NCBI GenBank assembly: GCA_037783545.1
Contig: JBBELK010000303.1
Location: forward strand, 310,001-374,000
DNA from: Henricia sp. BOLD:AAB3569
Taxonomy: Eukaryota; Echinodermata; Asteroidea; Spinulosida; Echinasteridae
Length of the DNA stretch: 64,000 bases
Reading direction: 5' to 3'
Positions 30,600-42,629 of the stretch are shown piece by piece; within the stretch, counting starts at the first letter, position 1; each line of letters begins with the position of its first letter. The notes under the pieces are model-generated. The model did not search any database, was not told the DNA's origin, and was given only the letters and a program-made list of their open reading frames with translations. The translations under genes were made by a program, and so were the position numbers.

Positions 30600-30835
30600 A
30601 GCTTAGCTGCTGATGCATGTTGTTGTTGATCCTCGGCAACTAAGGTCATTTATACAATGTACATTTATTTTGTTATCAACTCAAGACGACGAAGAAGGAG
30701 ATGCAGGGGAGAAAATACTGGGAGAACTGGGGACTTCAAACCAATTAACTTACATGAATCGAACCCCGGACGTCAGAGTTGAAACGCGAGGAAATAACCA
30801 CTATACGATCTACACCGTTAATCATGCCGCGTATA
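30600..30835 (-). repeat. S2 SINE (diverged)
   Basis: Shares the tail CTCGGCAACTAAGG, TCAACTCAAGACGACGAAGA and AGGAGATGCAG with 61965-62265. The head has a B-box-like ATCGAACCCCGG in antisense. Confidence 0.6.
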
Positions 30836-30952
30836 GAAACAACCGCCATACTATACCGATCAATTAACAACAGAAGTGCAAACAGTTTTTTTGATTAAAA
30901 AAGGCAGTTAATCTGCGAGTGGGGATCTTTAGCACACAGAAGCTTTATGCAT

Positions 30953-31095
30953 ATAATAATAATAATAATTTAAATAATTACTTATAAAGCGCCTTACATC
31001 TTTAAAAAGAACTCAAAGCGTTGTACATAAAACCCATAAAACCCAAATCTATCAGCAAATTAGAAAGAATAAAAGGTAGTATAAATAATAAATAA
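30953..31095 (-). repeat. 3' tail fragment of an L2-like element
   Basis: An ATA microsatellite followed by TTATAAAGCGCCTTACA and CTCAAAGCGTTGTACA is the standard L2/CR1 3' end in minus orientation; compare 6752-6850. Confidence 0.65.
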
Positions 31096-32469
31096 TATTT
31101 AAAATTGCCTTAAAATTCTAGTAATAAAAAGAGACACGTTAAAAACATGTTCAAAGATCACACAAGAGCTTACAAATAATGTTAAGTGGATTGGACTAAA
31201 CCCTTACTGTGTTGTGAACATTTCGATGTCAACTTAATTACAAAAGAAATTTTCAAATTTTGATTAAACTAAAAATGTGTGGTTTTTTTGTTGCTCAGTA
31301 TATTTTCCTAGCGTAGGCAAAACGAGCAAGACAATGCCCTCGCATTCATTCATATTTGATTTATATAGAACTATTAATTAATCAGTATGTGTACATTACT
31401 TAACAGGCGCCAGCTCCGCGGTATCCAGTGCCTTGCTAAAAGGGATCTCGTGTTAGCTCAGTAAATGCGTGACAGAAAGCTATTAGGCTTTTCAATGTCC
31501 AAAATGATGAGTGGATGAGAAATAGACTTTAACAAACATGGTCCTTTGAACACATTCTGCATTTTCATCCATGTAAATTGGTATACCTTTGTATTCGTGT
31601 GAGAAACAAAAAGGTCATCAATGGGAAAAAGAACACATTCAATGCAACTTGTATTTTATGAAATCTTCCACAACGTGTATTTTTGCTAAAAACAAAATGA
31701 CCCACAGCGCTAATTTGAATGACAAGAATTGATTTTTCGATACAACGTCCATCTTTTATTGACTAACAAAAATGACGATAATAAGACGAAATGAAATGCT
31801 TTTTGTGAATAAGTTTTCAAGAAAGGGATTTAAATTAAAGGTGATGTCTTCAAATGAAAAGCAAAAACTCACGAAATTAAACTCTCTTCAAGTGATAAGT
31901 GGAAAACTAACGAGAACTACAGTGCAATAAACTTTGGGAGTGGTTTACACATGACGCGCAAATAGCTTAAATGTTTTGGGTTTATAGTTTATCCAGATTT
32001 TCTTTTCAGATCAACAAACACTATATTATCATTTAGTATTTGAAAATAAAAATCCAGACCGGGAATTTTATTTGCCAGGTTTTTAGCAAAATATGGCGAG
32101 ATATAGGCCTATGTTTCAAGCACGCGTCCATGAAACCTCATGGCCACGCAATTCTCCGCACTCAGCAGGTCAAGTGGTTAGCTTTACTGGACTATGGCCC
32201 AAATCTATACGAGTGAAACAATAAAGATTAATTGCTGCCTCTCCACTTATTATAAGTGAGTTTTGTTTTTATTGTACGTATAGCTGTGAACGTCAAACAC
32301 TTGACGTGTATCGACTTCTATTCAGTACACGTTTATAACGTCCCCAAAATCTATCTATTTCTGAATTGACGGTAAAGGCCTAACGTGTGCACATTGTGTA
32401 TCGTGTGTATACGATTGCGTTCAAAACGAGGTTCTACGTGCAAACGTCATGTTTTACAATGGATCACTA
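31096..32469. other. gene-free stretch
   Basis: A/T-rich; no exon, RNA gene or repeat recognised. Confidence 0.45.
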
Positions 32470-32724
32470 CACTCTAAAAACAGATTGGTTGAATTCAACC
32501 AATGTGGTTGGTAGATGTGTCCAACCAATATAGTGGTTAATATAACCAATCCATATTGGTTAAACCAATATGGATTGGTTGGAAAAAAGGTTCCTAACCA
32601 CTATTTATTTTAACCAATAAGAGTGGCTATTTTATCCAATAAGATTGGTTATTTTAACCAATATATTGGTTGGACACATATCTACCAACCACATTGGTTG
32701 AATTAAACCAAACTGTTTAGAGTG
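32470..32724. mobile_element. W foldback MITE, copy 2 (TA flanked)
   Basis: 255 bp between TA dinucleotides (32468-32469 and 32725-32726). The ends CACTCTAAAAACAGATTGGT and its near complement enclose dense ATTGGTT/AACCAAT words. The TA flank suggests a Tc1/mariner-type origin. Confidence 0.85.
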
Positions 32725-32726
32725 TA

Positions 32727-33955
32727 CGTTGTAAAAGTGCACATCGGAACAGCCGACGTAGTATCGACGCTTGGGAATCAATGTAGGCCTATATGAATAT
32801 GTATTCGCGTACAACCTCGTTATTAGGCTATGTCGGTTCTATAAGGAGGCAATAGGAGTGAAAACGTGACCTTTATGTGTTGTCAAGATTACTGGGTCTG
32901 CGTTAAAGCACAGTACAGCATTTGCAGTTGCCCAAATGTTTGCTTCACCAGTTGACAAGACACTGTTTAAAAAAATCTCTGTTCATTTACAGTATACATT
33001 CATATGTCAATTGGCATTACATAGCGTACTGTTTTTGAACAGTACATTCTACTTTTTTTGTTTTCTCTGTTTGCATACAGTAGATGCTACTGTTATTTGG
33101 AATTGTAAATATACAGAAGTTTCTTCTGTTTTTCAACAGACGACTATTAAGTCTTCGTTTTGTGCATTGTTTTGTTCCTGAACATAGCCTTTTGTCCAGA
33201 AACAACTTTATGTAACCATGATGTAACTGAACGAAGCATATGGGTTATTGACGACTGTTTCTTGTTGTAGACGTTTGATTCTGGATATGCACAGTTTGCC
33301 CTTCACTTTTTGTTTTGGAGATGCACCATCACCTCGTGGAAAATAATTCGGCATTTTCCTCTCAATTTCGTAGCTTTTATTTGCATGCTGAGATGTATTG
33401 CAGGGTCAAGACAACGTTCAGTATACCGGGGATTTAACTTGGCTCATTAAAATACAGGAATACCATGAATTCAGCGGCAATTGCCGTCTGAATCTATTGT
33501 ATTCCCGTACTATGAGGCAGGCTGCACGCTCCTGTATACCACCACTGCAGGCAGTATAGCACTCATGCACTACATTACAAATAACACGCAAATAAAAACC
33601 AAAAACGTAAGAGAAATACCGACTTGCTTTTTACGACATGTATCCTTGGAAGCCCTGTTTAAATCTTTAACACAATTAACTTATGATAAAACGTTCCTCA
33701 ATAAAAACAAAAAATAAAAGTTAAAATGATAAAAGTTAAAATTAATAATAATTTATTAAATGTACATACATGTATAAAACAAACGTAAAACAAGTAAAAC
33801 AGTCAAAAAGTAATAAGAAAAAAAAAACAGAAAAGAAAAGAAATAAAACTAAATTATATAATATACAGTACAAATTAGTAAAACATGCACGAATAAAGAA
33901 ATGTCGCTATAAAAAAAGAGCTTGGTAAACAAATCTATAAAATAAGACGTTTAAA
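32727..33955. other. mostly unassigned stretch with two repeat fragments
   Basis: 32890-32960 is a T1 left end (GCACAGTACAGCATTTGCAG). About 33440-33515 is a J-type foldback fragment (CTCATTAAAATACAGGAATA ... TATTGTATTCCCGTA). The rest, including A-rich 33700-33900, is unassigned. Confidence 0.45.
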
Positions 33956-35417
33956 ACTTAAAGCGATTGCGCCTTTCTCTGGGAAGTAGTCAACTCGTTC
34001 CACCCCAGGGTCCCAACATACTGAAAAGTCCGCTTAGCTGCATTAGTCTTGTGAGTAATGGACATGTATATAAGGAGCCATTTGTTGTTGAGTGAGTATT
34101 AGATGAGAAGCAAGGGGCCAAACATTTGTCACATATGGGCTTAAGTTATGCACACACTTTATAGGCCCTATATACTTCACACATTCGCAAATATTGCCAG
34201 CGATCTGTGAGGCTTTTCCACGACAACGCGTTTCGTAACCCAGCAACTGGTGTCAATGGGTGCGCATTAAGTATCATCCTTGCTAGTCGATTGTGTAATT
34301 TAATAAGTTTATCATTGAGGCCTTTACTTCAGTTAGGCCAGGCTATGCTACATTAATCAAAAGGAGGCAAGACCGTGGCAAAACTAAGTAATTTAAAAGT
34401 ATAACGCAGTAAAAAGGGTTAGCTGAATGTCTGAGAAATCTTTTTTTGTGTGCGATTTTCTTGGCAGTATAAACTATTTGCTCCGCCCAGGACAGATACT
34501 CGTCCAGCATTACTCAAAAATATTAATATGACTTGACTCGATCAACCTTTTCTCCGTTAAGAAGAATTTGGACGTCATCAAACTGACGTAAGCGTGGGCG
34601 AGATTTTGCCGACATTCAATGTTAATTTGTTTGTTTAGCCATGCTTTAACCTCTTGCAATGCTGAGCACATGCCTGTTTCTATCTGCTGTGGCGTGGTAC
34701 CTTTAAAGAGTAACACCGTGTCATTTGCATACAAATATATCTTGCATCCGGGAGTCGATACGCTTAGTGGGAGACTGTTCATAAATATAAAAAGAGCAGG
34801 GGTCCCAGGATAGACCCCTGAGGAACCCCCACCTTAATTTCTGACAGACTGGAAAGGACGCCCTCAACTTGTGTAGCTTGTAGTCTTCCACTAAGGTATG
34901 ATTCAAACCACCAGAGTTCAGTCCCGTTGATACCCTCATGCTGTAACTTTGAAAGCAATATATAAATCATGCTTAAAAGTATCAAAAGCTTTCTTCAGGT
35001 CAAGGAAAACTGCCGCCGTAACTTTACAAGAATCAATTGAGTTCAGAATCAAATCTGTAACATCAAGAACTGTAGTTTGCGTGGAGTGTGAGGATCGTAA
35101 TCCAGACTGATGGCTTGTAAGAATATTTCTCTCTTGAAACAATTGTGAGAGTTGCTCATGAACAGCCTTTTCCAAAATCTTTGAAACGAAAGAAAGCACA
35201 GAGATCGGACGATAATTCCCAATATCCTCAGATCTTCACTTTTAAAAATAGGTGTGACTTTGGCAATTTTCTATTTCCTTGGAACAATACCCAATGACAT
35301 AGACTTATTAAAGGTACACACCGGCCTACTGTTTACGTAATTTAGTGATACAGCATCCTTGACAATACATTTTGGATGGTCCTTGTGAAAAAGATCGTCA
35401 AAATGTCTCGTAATTAA

Positions 35418-35550
35418 AGGCACAGGCTCGTCAGCAATGCGCGCGCGCCAAACTCGTGCCACGAAATACGCAGCTCCACAGCAAAGGCATCGAGCTGCGT
35501 ATTGCGTGGCACGAATTTGGCGCGCGCGCATTGCTGACGAGCCTGTGCCT
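35418..35550. mobile_element. T4 palindromic MITE, copy 2 (inside T3)
   Basis: 133 bp with TTAA at 35414-35417 and 35551-35554. The arms read AGGCACAGGCTCGTCAGCAA and complement. The matching spot in the other T3 copy (42510-42530, minus strand CGTAATTAACTAG) still has a single TTAA: a filled/empty-site pair. Confidence 0.92.
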
Positions 35551-35906
35551 TTAACCACAACAGCTTAAATTTAATTTTTAAAAACGCTCAATAGTCGAGT
35601 TATACGCTTTACCAGCCGTTCACTATTTTCTGCTGAAGATTTCACTGGACAGCCTGGACGACCGAATGGGTTTTTCCGTTCTCCGTAGAGGAGCTGACAT
35701 TCATGATTTGTCTTCACGCTGTACGTTTTGGCCAGGCAACGTGTGTGTGCCGTGGGCTACACACACGTTGTCTCTATTGTCAAATACTCATAAATATTTT
35801 GAAAAAAATTCAGAGCTGAATTTGATGCAGTACTGCAATAATAAACTTCAAGAATAAAATGTGTATCACACGGCCATACGGCTGGAAATAAAACTAATCC
35901 TAAGGA

Positions 35907-35951
35907 CACGTGATTTATCGGAACCAGAATATGGTTCCGATAAATCACGTG
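35907..35951. repeat. 20-base perfect palindromic hairpin
   Basis: CACGTGATTTATCGGAACCA, five loop bases, then its exact complement. The diverged equivalent in the other T3 copy is at 41955-41998. Confidence 0.85.
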
Positions 35952-36290
35952 ACCTTGATTTTTTTAAAAATTGCTCAAAAACTGCCACATTTGGTGGTCT
36001 AGAATAAAAGAATATAACCTTCGACATTGACCTCCGTATCTTTTATGTCTTCACAAAGCCAGGTTTCCCTAAGTGTCATTACGTCGATTGGACGTTATGC
36101 CAAAAGGAGGCGCAAGTGATCTATTTTCGGCAATATAGTTTGTACATTTAGGTGAGCTATCTTGAGGCCTCTATGACTATTTAGATTTGGACAATAGACT
36201 ATTGCTTGTGTTCGCGTTGTTAATACTCATCTGATTTTCATCAGAGAGTTCCTCTTCACATTCATCCGATAGCGCTGAAACTCTGTTTTC

Positions 36291-37838
36291 TTGTGGCGGC
36301 AACGGTGTACGGTAATGGCGAGAGCGTGGCGACTGCCATCAGGAAATCTCAGGGAATTTCCACTCTGCTAAGCGACGTTACATTGCTCTGAGGAAATTCA
36401 CGCAAATCTGTGAAGTAAGGCGGCTGTTGCGTTCAGAAAATACACGCCCGAGGCATTTTGATGTAATTTAATCCATTTGGTCATGTTATGCCGAAAAGAA
36501 ACGATTTAATCTATACTTTCCAGAAATTGTATTGGGTTATATTTCTTATGACTGTCCCATTCCTACCAAAATCTCCAGCGACGATCTTATTTACTCCGTT
36601 TTTTTAAAATGAATAACAGTGGTGCATGCTGACCAACGTGAATGGAACGGATTCCCATGTATGCTTTAAATAGCAGCAAATCGCCGACGAGGACACGGCC
36701 AGCATTGTCGAGTACATGTAGGCCTATCACACTGCCTGGTGTTTACAATCTCATGTACGCGTTACATTTGAATGACTGGGGCCAATTTCACGGCGCTGTT
36801 TAGCAGCCGATTTTGTTCTATAACGGAGGCTCCGGTTATTTCATGGAGACCGTAACCTTAAGCACTGCAAAACGTTTGCTAGCTTTAGAGACAATGCCCA
36901 TTTCCAAGCTTAAGCACGACTTTGCTTAAGCACGACATTGCTTAAGCACGACTTTCTGCTACAGTAAGCACGCGTTTTCAGCTAGCGCATAAGCAGCGCC
37001 ATGAAATTGGCCCCTCATGGTTGGTCCAGAGAGGCGACAAGATTTCTGTTGCTTGTTCTCCAGCGAAATGGGGCCGGTTTCAACAGGACCTCGGTACGGT
37101 ACGCACGAGTAGGGGAGTGCGTTACTTAAAGGGGCACTGTAGGAAGAGGATGGGCGACTGCATATATCGCAGTTGTTCCTGTTTTTAAAGGTTTTCTAAT
37201 CATGTGACCTGTCTTTAAGACCAGTAAACCGTTTCCCCGCGATTTAGCATTGGACGTTTAATCTTTAGATTACCAGTCAACATAAGACCCAGTTAACCCG
37301 GCAACTGACGATACACCTTACAAGTCCATTCCAACGTCATTTAGGCCTTTAGGAGTCAACACGATAAAAATCAAGCACGATGAAACATAGTCTCGTGCCC
37401 AGATCTGATGGGGACGCTCGTCCAACAGGTCTGTACACTATATCTAAGGGTCATCGCCGACTGATTGCCACTAGTCAAACTCATTCGTAAAATGGGTCTG
37501 AAAACTATGGAGCTGTCATCGATAGTACGTAGGCTTAATTAAACTGCCGTTAATTGGTCTTTTCGATCAAATCAGCATCAAGTCTGAAATTGTACGGGAA
37601 ATTTTACGCCACAGCAACCGACAATGAGTAGCGACACAAGGGAGTCGCTGTCTTTGCATGTTTAACCTCGCTATTTAACCAATATGGCTGTTCGTGCATG
37701 CAATAAGCAAATAACTACTCCAAGTATCCACTCTAAAACATTCACGCGACGTTCCTCGCTCATTACTGGTAGCCATACATGAATTAGTAAGACTTCATAT
37801 AAGCGTTCACGGCATGTATTATGCCGACGACGCTCTAA
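36291..37838. other. mostly unassigned stretch with repeat fragments
   Basis: 36895-36965 repeats CTTAAGCACGAC three times. 37175-37235 is a T1 end (GTTGTTCCTGTTTTTAAAGG), and 37210-37330 is a diverged H copy (CAGTAAACCGTTTCCC, AGACCCAGTTAACCC). No gene seen. Confidence 0.45.
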
Positions 37839-38136
37839 TGGTAGTCTGCTTTGGTAATTACCCTCCAAAACAAATTCTGAATTGTTATCTGTAAGCTTAC
37901 CAGTAATCATCCTGTGAAATTATTTCGTCTGAATTGTCCCTATTCATGAGAAACATGAGAACTATTTGAATCTTCAAAGATCCCCTGTGGGCGATCTTTG
38001 GAGCCATTTATTCATGCACAAAAACCGTACAGCAGTATTACTGCATCTATGTGGCTGAAATTTCTACAAGGTTTGTTTTGAATTACCAGTGGAAATCATG
38101 CCGTTTTTAACACTTTACCAAACAAGTATACTACCT
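37839..38136 (+). mobile_element. T2 MITE, copy in plus orientation
   Basis: Left end TGGTAGTCTGCTTTGGTAAT after CTAA (37835-37838, a decayed TTAA). Right end TTTACCAAACAAGTATACTA followed by TTAA at 38137-38140. Inner GATCCCCTGTGGGCGATCTT is shared with 48309-48659. Confidence 0.8.
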
Positions 38137-38140
38137 TTAA

Positions 38141-38992
38141 ATTCGTCTATCCGATAGCAAATAATACCCCATCCTCTGATCCTAATTACTTTTGTTGCTA
38201 TAGCAACGCCAATTGTTTACTAATTTCCGCAGCAGCTGTCACGTCAGCTTTGGTATAGACCGCTCTCACAGGTCTGCGAATTAGCGCGCTCCCAATAATC
38301 ACGGTGGAAACAATCCGGTGGATGTGTAAAACCAGGTGACGCCATGTTACAAGACAAACGATTTTTCCTCTAAAGGTACTCATCAACATCTGTCGCAATC
38401 AATGCAGACCTTGAAACAAAAATCGTGTTACAGAGGCCAGACTCTCTAATTTTCAGGCACGACAAAACTATTTATCACTTTTAAAGGTTTGTTCCAAAGG
38501 TTAAAGTTCGGCAGCTTTCTGGTTTTTTTGGGGGGTGTGGGGGAATTTTTCTTTCTAACACCTGCCAAGATATTTTAAAGGCCCTAAATTACTTGCAGAT
38601 GATTTTTTTTTCCCTTTTCTTTGTTTTGTTTTTGTTTTTGTTTTTTTAAGGTAAACTTGAGCCCAAATAAGAATCAACATTACCAACTAACTAAATTTGA
38701 ATATTAATTAGGGTTTGTTTTTGCCCTTATCTTTAAATTTGAATAAATGAGCAATCAAAGTATTAAGGGCGAAGCAACATCAACTGGAAGCCGAAACGAT
38801 AGTCGTTCGTATTATCATTGTTTCTTTAAATTTGTGGAAATATCACGTTCGTTGGAGCTTTGAAAGTATATTTTCTTCACTAGTTTACGTGTGTTATTAA
38901 GTGGAATGCAAGCAGTCTAGGCAAAGCATTGTCTAGGAAGTCTTATGATCGCCGGTGCATGGCTTCATTTCTCCTGTAACCTGCAGCTGCTA
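38141..38992. other. gene-free stretch
   Basis: T-rich around 38600-38650; nothing recognised. Confidence 0.4.
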
Positions 38993-39158
38993 TAGACTAC
39001 TAAAGTGAAAACGTCACCCTTCGTGTGTTGCCATGGTTTTTGGGTCTACACTAAAACCAGTGAACTGTTTCCATGCGCTATACCAATGACGTTTCAGATT
39101 ATCAGCGAATGTTTAGACCCAATTACCATGGCAACTGACGTCACACTTTAGTAGTCTA
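38993..39158. mobile_element. H palindromic MITE, copy 1
   Basis: 166 bp; ends TAGACTACTAAAGTG and CACTTTAGTAGTCTA. Inner TGTTGCCATGGTTTTTGGGT is mirrored by AGACCCAATTACCATGGCAA. Almost identical to copy 2 at 40481-40647. Confidence 0.88.
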
Positions 39159-39173
39159 TTGCATTCTGAATCC

Positions 39174-39333
39174 AGTGTATAGACCGTATCGAATAGCCGC
39201 CATTTTGTGGGGCAGTTTCTTTGTTCCTTGAGGACATGCATGGTTGCACATATTGTGCTTCCATTGTTGAACGGTTTAAATAACAAAAGGTGCCCCACGA
39301 AATGGCGGCTATTCGATACGGTCTATATACAGT
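39174..39333. repeat. hairpin with about 37-base arms
   Basis: TATAGACCGTATCGAATAGC then CGCCATTTTGTGGGGCA is mirrored at 39291-39326 with one mismatch. The loop is about 77 bases. It begins 15 bases after H copy 1. Confidence 0.85.
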
Positions 39334-39394
39334 GCAGCAAGTCCGCAAAAAACGTTCTATCACCGTGGCATATTGAAGACAATGATTGGAAAAC

Positions 39395-39610
39395 TTTAAA
39401 ACCAACAGCATTACATAACTAAAGAATATAAGTTGATAAACTTTCTTGTAGAAATTAGTTTCAGCCACATAGATGCAGTAATACTTCAGAAAACCTGAGA
39501 AGTCCATGCGCTTTTTGTGTTAAAATGAATGGTACATTTTTAACCAACCATGCACCTTCAGTTGGCAATTTCTCCCACAAAGGTACATGTGTTTGTTACC
39601 AACACGTTTA
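39395..39610 (-). repeat. T1 MITE fragment
   Basis: Words AACAGCATTACATAACTAAA, GATGCAGTAATACT and CTTCAGTTGGCAATTTCTCC in minus orientation. Confidence 0.6.
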
Positions 39611-40480
39611 TTCGAAAAAAAAAATTTCAACCCTTGAAGTAAAATTTTGTGTAACTGAAAAGGTTGTATTAAGGCGGCTTTAGACCGTTGATGGTGCCTT
39701 ATGCGCCGACATAAATTGTATTGAGAATGTCATTTTGAACCTAGTCTTTATAGTTGGAAATTAAGTGCTAAATGATGTGGATCGAGTCAAATGATTTAAA
39801 TGATATTTATTAATCATTTTTAAATGCTCGTTGGCCTATGTTTCATTTTAATCGTACATGTACATGTACATTTTGCAGGCGTTAAGCAGAAAATCTCTCA
39901 AACCCACAGCGGCGATTGCGTGTAGACACAAGACACGCCATTAGTGCCGCCTGCCGTAACAAAATGAGGCAAATTTGTCGCTAGCTAAATGAGCTATAGG
40001 CCTACCAAGTTATCCAATAAAAGCGTTAACATCTCGTGTCATTTATTAAACCCGTCGTTTGACATTTCGAGAAAATTGGCAATTATGTTGTAGTCGAGTC
40101 TTTACAGACATTGTTGTCTGTTTAAATTATGCACACTGATCGACAATTTACAACGTTGAATATGTTTCCCCTCATTAGTGAATACGCTCCAACGGGAGAG
40201 TGCTATACCGAGTATAATACAACAAGAACATTTTGGGTTCAATCTAAATTTGAAATATTTTTTTTGTAATTAAGTTGACATCAAAATATTCACATAAGAG
40301 TGTTATTATGCATGACTACAGAAAGCGTGTGTGTGCTGCAAATTCCCACTCTCAGATTGACCGGGTTTTTTTAATCAAAAGTGGACAACATTTTTGCGTT
40401 TCTTTTATTGCTCGATCTTTATAGACTAATTCGACGAATATAAACTATAAGTGAGGCAGCATAACTAACATGCATCTCAA
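39611..40480. other. gene-free stretch
   Basis: Nothing recognised. Confidence 0.4.
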
Positions 40481-40647
40481 TAGACTACTAAAGTGAAAAC
40501 GTCACCCTTTGTGTGTTGCCATGGTTTTTGGGTCTACACTAAAACCAGTGAACTGTTTCCCTGCGCTATACCAATGGACGTTTCAGATTACCAGCGAATG
40601 TTTAGACCCAAGTACCATGGCAACTGACGTCACACTTTAGTAGTCTA
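40481..40647. mobile_element. H palindromic MITE, copy 2
   Basis: 167 bp; differs from copy 1 (38993-39158) at only a few positions. Diverged relatives: 2085-2240, 41095-41230, 43268-43430. Confidence 0.88.
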
Positions 40648-40659
40648 TTATTGAATAAC

Positions 40660-40925
40660 GTTTGATTTACTAACGTACTTCCTTTCACATGCACACTTAG
40701 TATCCACTTGAGCAGACTAAATTTGTATTGGTATGTGCTGCACGCGGCAGGTGTGAAGTACACGATCAATACCGTGTTCACCGTAGGAGATAATGGCTTA
40801 AAGCAACCGGAGGCATTTGCGTGCACCATGTAGCAGCAACAGCGTAGTATGTGACTTTCTAAACTGCACCCCATTTGAATGTGAAGAATTTGGGGCGCCA
40901 GCCATGTTTCAAGCGTTTGACGCAA
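40660..40925. repeat. M-family MITE without clear termini
   Basis: Shares ACTTAGTATCCACTTGA, GCACGCGGCAGGTGTGAAGT and ACACGATCAATACCGTGTTC with the other copies. It gives the unfilled version of the W insertion site. Confidence 0.65.
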
Positions 40926-40940
40926 CAGTTTAATTGTCAA

Positions 40941-41065
40941 TAGCGGATCCAGGCTCACTTAAAAATGGAAATACATTAATAAAAATATTATAAATAAATA
41001 ATTAAATAACGATTCAAACCGGTGCATTATTTTGTATTCCTGTATTATAATGAGCTTGGAACCGC
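40941..41065. repeat. J foldback, diverged copy
   Basis: AGCGGATCCAGGCTCA at the left and TTGTATTCCTGTATTATAAT with GGAACCGCCACT at the right are inverted. See 41350-41462. Confidence 0.6.
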
Positions 41066-41094
41066 CACTAATTGTCTTCAAATGCAGTCACAAA

Positions 41095-41230
41095 CGTGTG
41101 ACGTCGTAACTGGATCTAAACATTCGCTGGTAATCTGAAAAGTAAAGCGCAGGGAAACAGTCCACTGCATGCTGTTAGTGTAGACCCAGTAACCTTGACA
41201 ACACACAAAGGATTACATTTTCACCTATAC
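41095..41230 (-). repeat. diverged H-family MITE
   Basis: GTGTGACGTCGTAACTGG, AACATTCGCTGGTAATC, GTGTAGACCCAGTAACC. Confidence 0.5.
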
Positions 41231-41349
41231 TTTATAGGATGCTTTTATCGGTAAAATTGCACCATCTTGCACATTTGAAACAAAAACTGTAATTACTTCG
41301 TAAAAATCGAAAATATAATTCAAGGTTGATTGTGTTGTAACGATTAAGG

Positions 41350-41462
41350 CGTAGTGGCGGATCCAGCCTCATTAAAATACAGGAATACAATGGATCTCAG
41401 GGATTCGACCAGCTGAATTCCATTGTATTCCTGTATTTTAATAAGGCTGGATCCGCCTCTGA
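41350..41462. repeat. J foldback element
   Basis: GGCGGATCCAGCCTCATTAA then AATACAGGAATACAATGGA is mirrored by TCCATTGTATTCCTGTATTT and AAGGCTGGATCCGCC. Arms are about 39 bases with a loop of about 30. Related copies: 40941-41065 and about 33440-33515. Confidence 0.85.
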
Positions 41463-41807
41463 GGCGGGGCTATCTGCCGTGACCGGCTAATGATGCTGTA
41501 CTCTCTTTTCATGTTGGCGAATAAAGTCGCAATCCGGATATAAAGAGCGAATGTACTGTCAACTATATTTAACAAGAACGATGTTTTCGCGCCCGATTGT
41601 GTGGCTCTTTCCAGGCAATTTGATGATTAGAAAGCGTTCAATTTCACGGTGTTCCTAGATATAATAAGCCGAAACCGTTTTAAGGCTACATGTATTAAGT
41701 TTCGTGATTATACGGTTAAATGTATTGTTAGTGAAGTTATTCTTCTAAAAGAACGTCCATATTCGTTTGAGGTAGTCCAATTTCCGTATTGGATCACGTA
41801 TGTTTAA

Positions 41808-42625
41808 AGGGACACACCGGCTTTATTGGGCTATTTTGGGATATTTTGGGATCGAAATAGACCCATACATTCTGAAGCGCTTTCCAGAGTAAATTAGATA
41901 GGCCTATATCCTGAAAAGACGCCGTCAAATTTGGCCGTTTTTGAGCATTTTTTAAAATTGACTTTTTGGAACCAGATTCTGGTTCGAAAAGTCACATGGT
42001 CTTGTGAGTTAGTTGTATTTCCAGCCGTAGAAACCAGCGCGAAGTGCGAGTTGATTTTGTCATTCGCGGTTGGTTTCTCTTCTTGTTGGAAAATATTGTC
42101 CTACGAACACTATGTAGGCCTACATACCGTATTTTCCAATTTGTACACAAATCTGCCAACAGATTTCATAAGAAGGGTTTCTGGGTGTTGATATGGACGA
42201 GAGAATATCTCAGATTTTCGTGTCTTCGCTTCGCGTTCGCGTCGATGAATAATATCCAAGAAAAAAACAGCATAGGCCTATTGAGGGTGCTAAAGACACC
42301 AAAACGTTGCGTTCGAGTTGCTTCCTCGAGTCAGCGCTGATCTCAGGGATCATGCAAGGTGTGATGAGTCAGGGAAAACAAGGAATCGATATTAAACACG
42401 TGTCGACCCATATCGAACGCCACCTTTATTTACAAACACATGATACATAATACATCGCGACGGCTGGTAAAGCGTATAGCCCAACATTTGTCTCTTTTGT
42501 TAATTTTAAACATTTCTAGTTAATTACGTGACATTTTGATAATTGTTTTCACAACGACCATCGAAAAATTATTGTCAAGGATGCTAGATTGCTGCATTAT
42601 GTAAACAGTAAGCCGGTGTGTCCCT
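41808..42625 (+). mobile_element. T3 element, complete (818 bp, TTAA flanked)
   Basis: TTAA at 41804-41807 and 42626-42629. Ends AGGGACACACCGGCTTTATT and complement (GTAAGCCGGTGTGTCCCT). No transposase frame; the two 86-98 codon frames inside have no domain. It provides the empty site for T4 copy 2. Confidence 0.88.
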
Positions 42626-42629
42626 TTAA

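Larger units (their letters stand above)
35312..36000 (-). mobile_element. T3 element, truncated copy
   Basis: TTAA (35308-35311) then AGGTACACACCGGCCTACTG. It is an inverted counterpart of 41808-42625 through GCATCCTTGACAATA, TACGCTTTACCAGCCGT and TTGCTCAAAAACTGCC. The far terminus is not found. It contains a 45-base hairpin at 35907-35951. Confidence 0.75.
33960..36290 (-). pseudogene. broken non-LTR retrotransposon with nested MITEs
   Basis: Reading down the minus strand, about 36190-36010 encodes the start of an APE endonuclease (RGLKIAHLNVQTILPKIDHL, then DVMTLRETWLCED) with a stop in it. About 35290-34510 encodes reverse transcriptase blocks in shifted frames: GNYRPISVLSFVSKILEKAV, AAVFLDLKKAFDT, VGVPQGSILGPLLF and YANDTVLLF (YADD changed to YAND). 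About 34250-33970 holds the C-terminal QYVGTLGWNEL remnant. Most of the endonuclease and the link to the RT are missing. A T3 element (35312 to about 36000), itself carrying a T4 (35418-35550), lies in between. Frameshifts, stops and a lost catalytic Asp make it dead. Confidence 0.8.
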
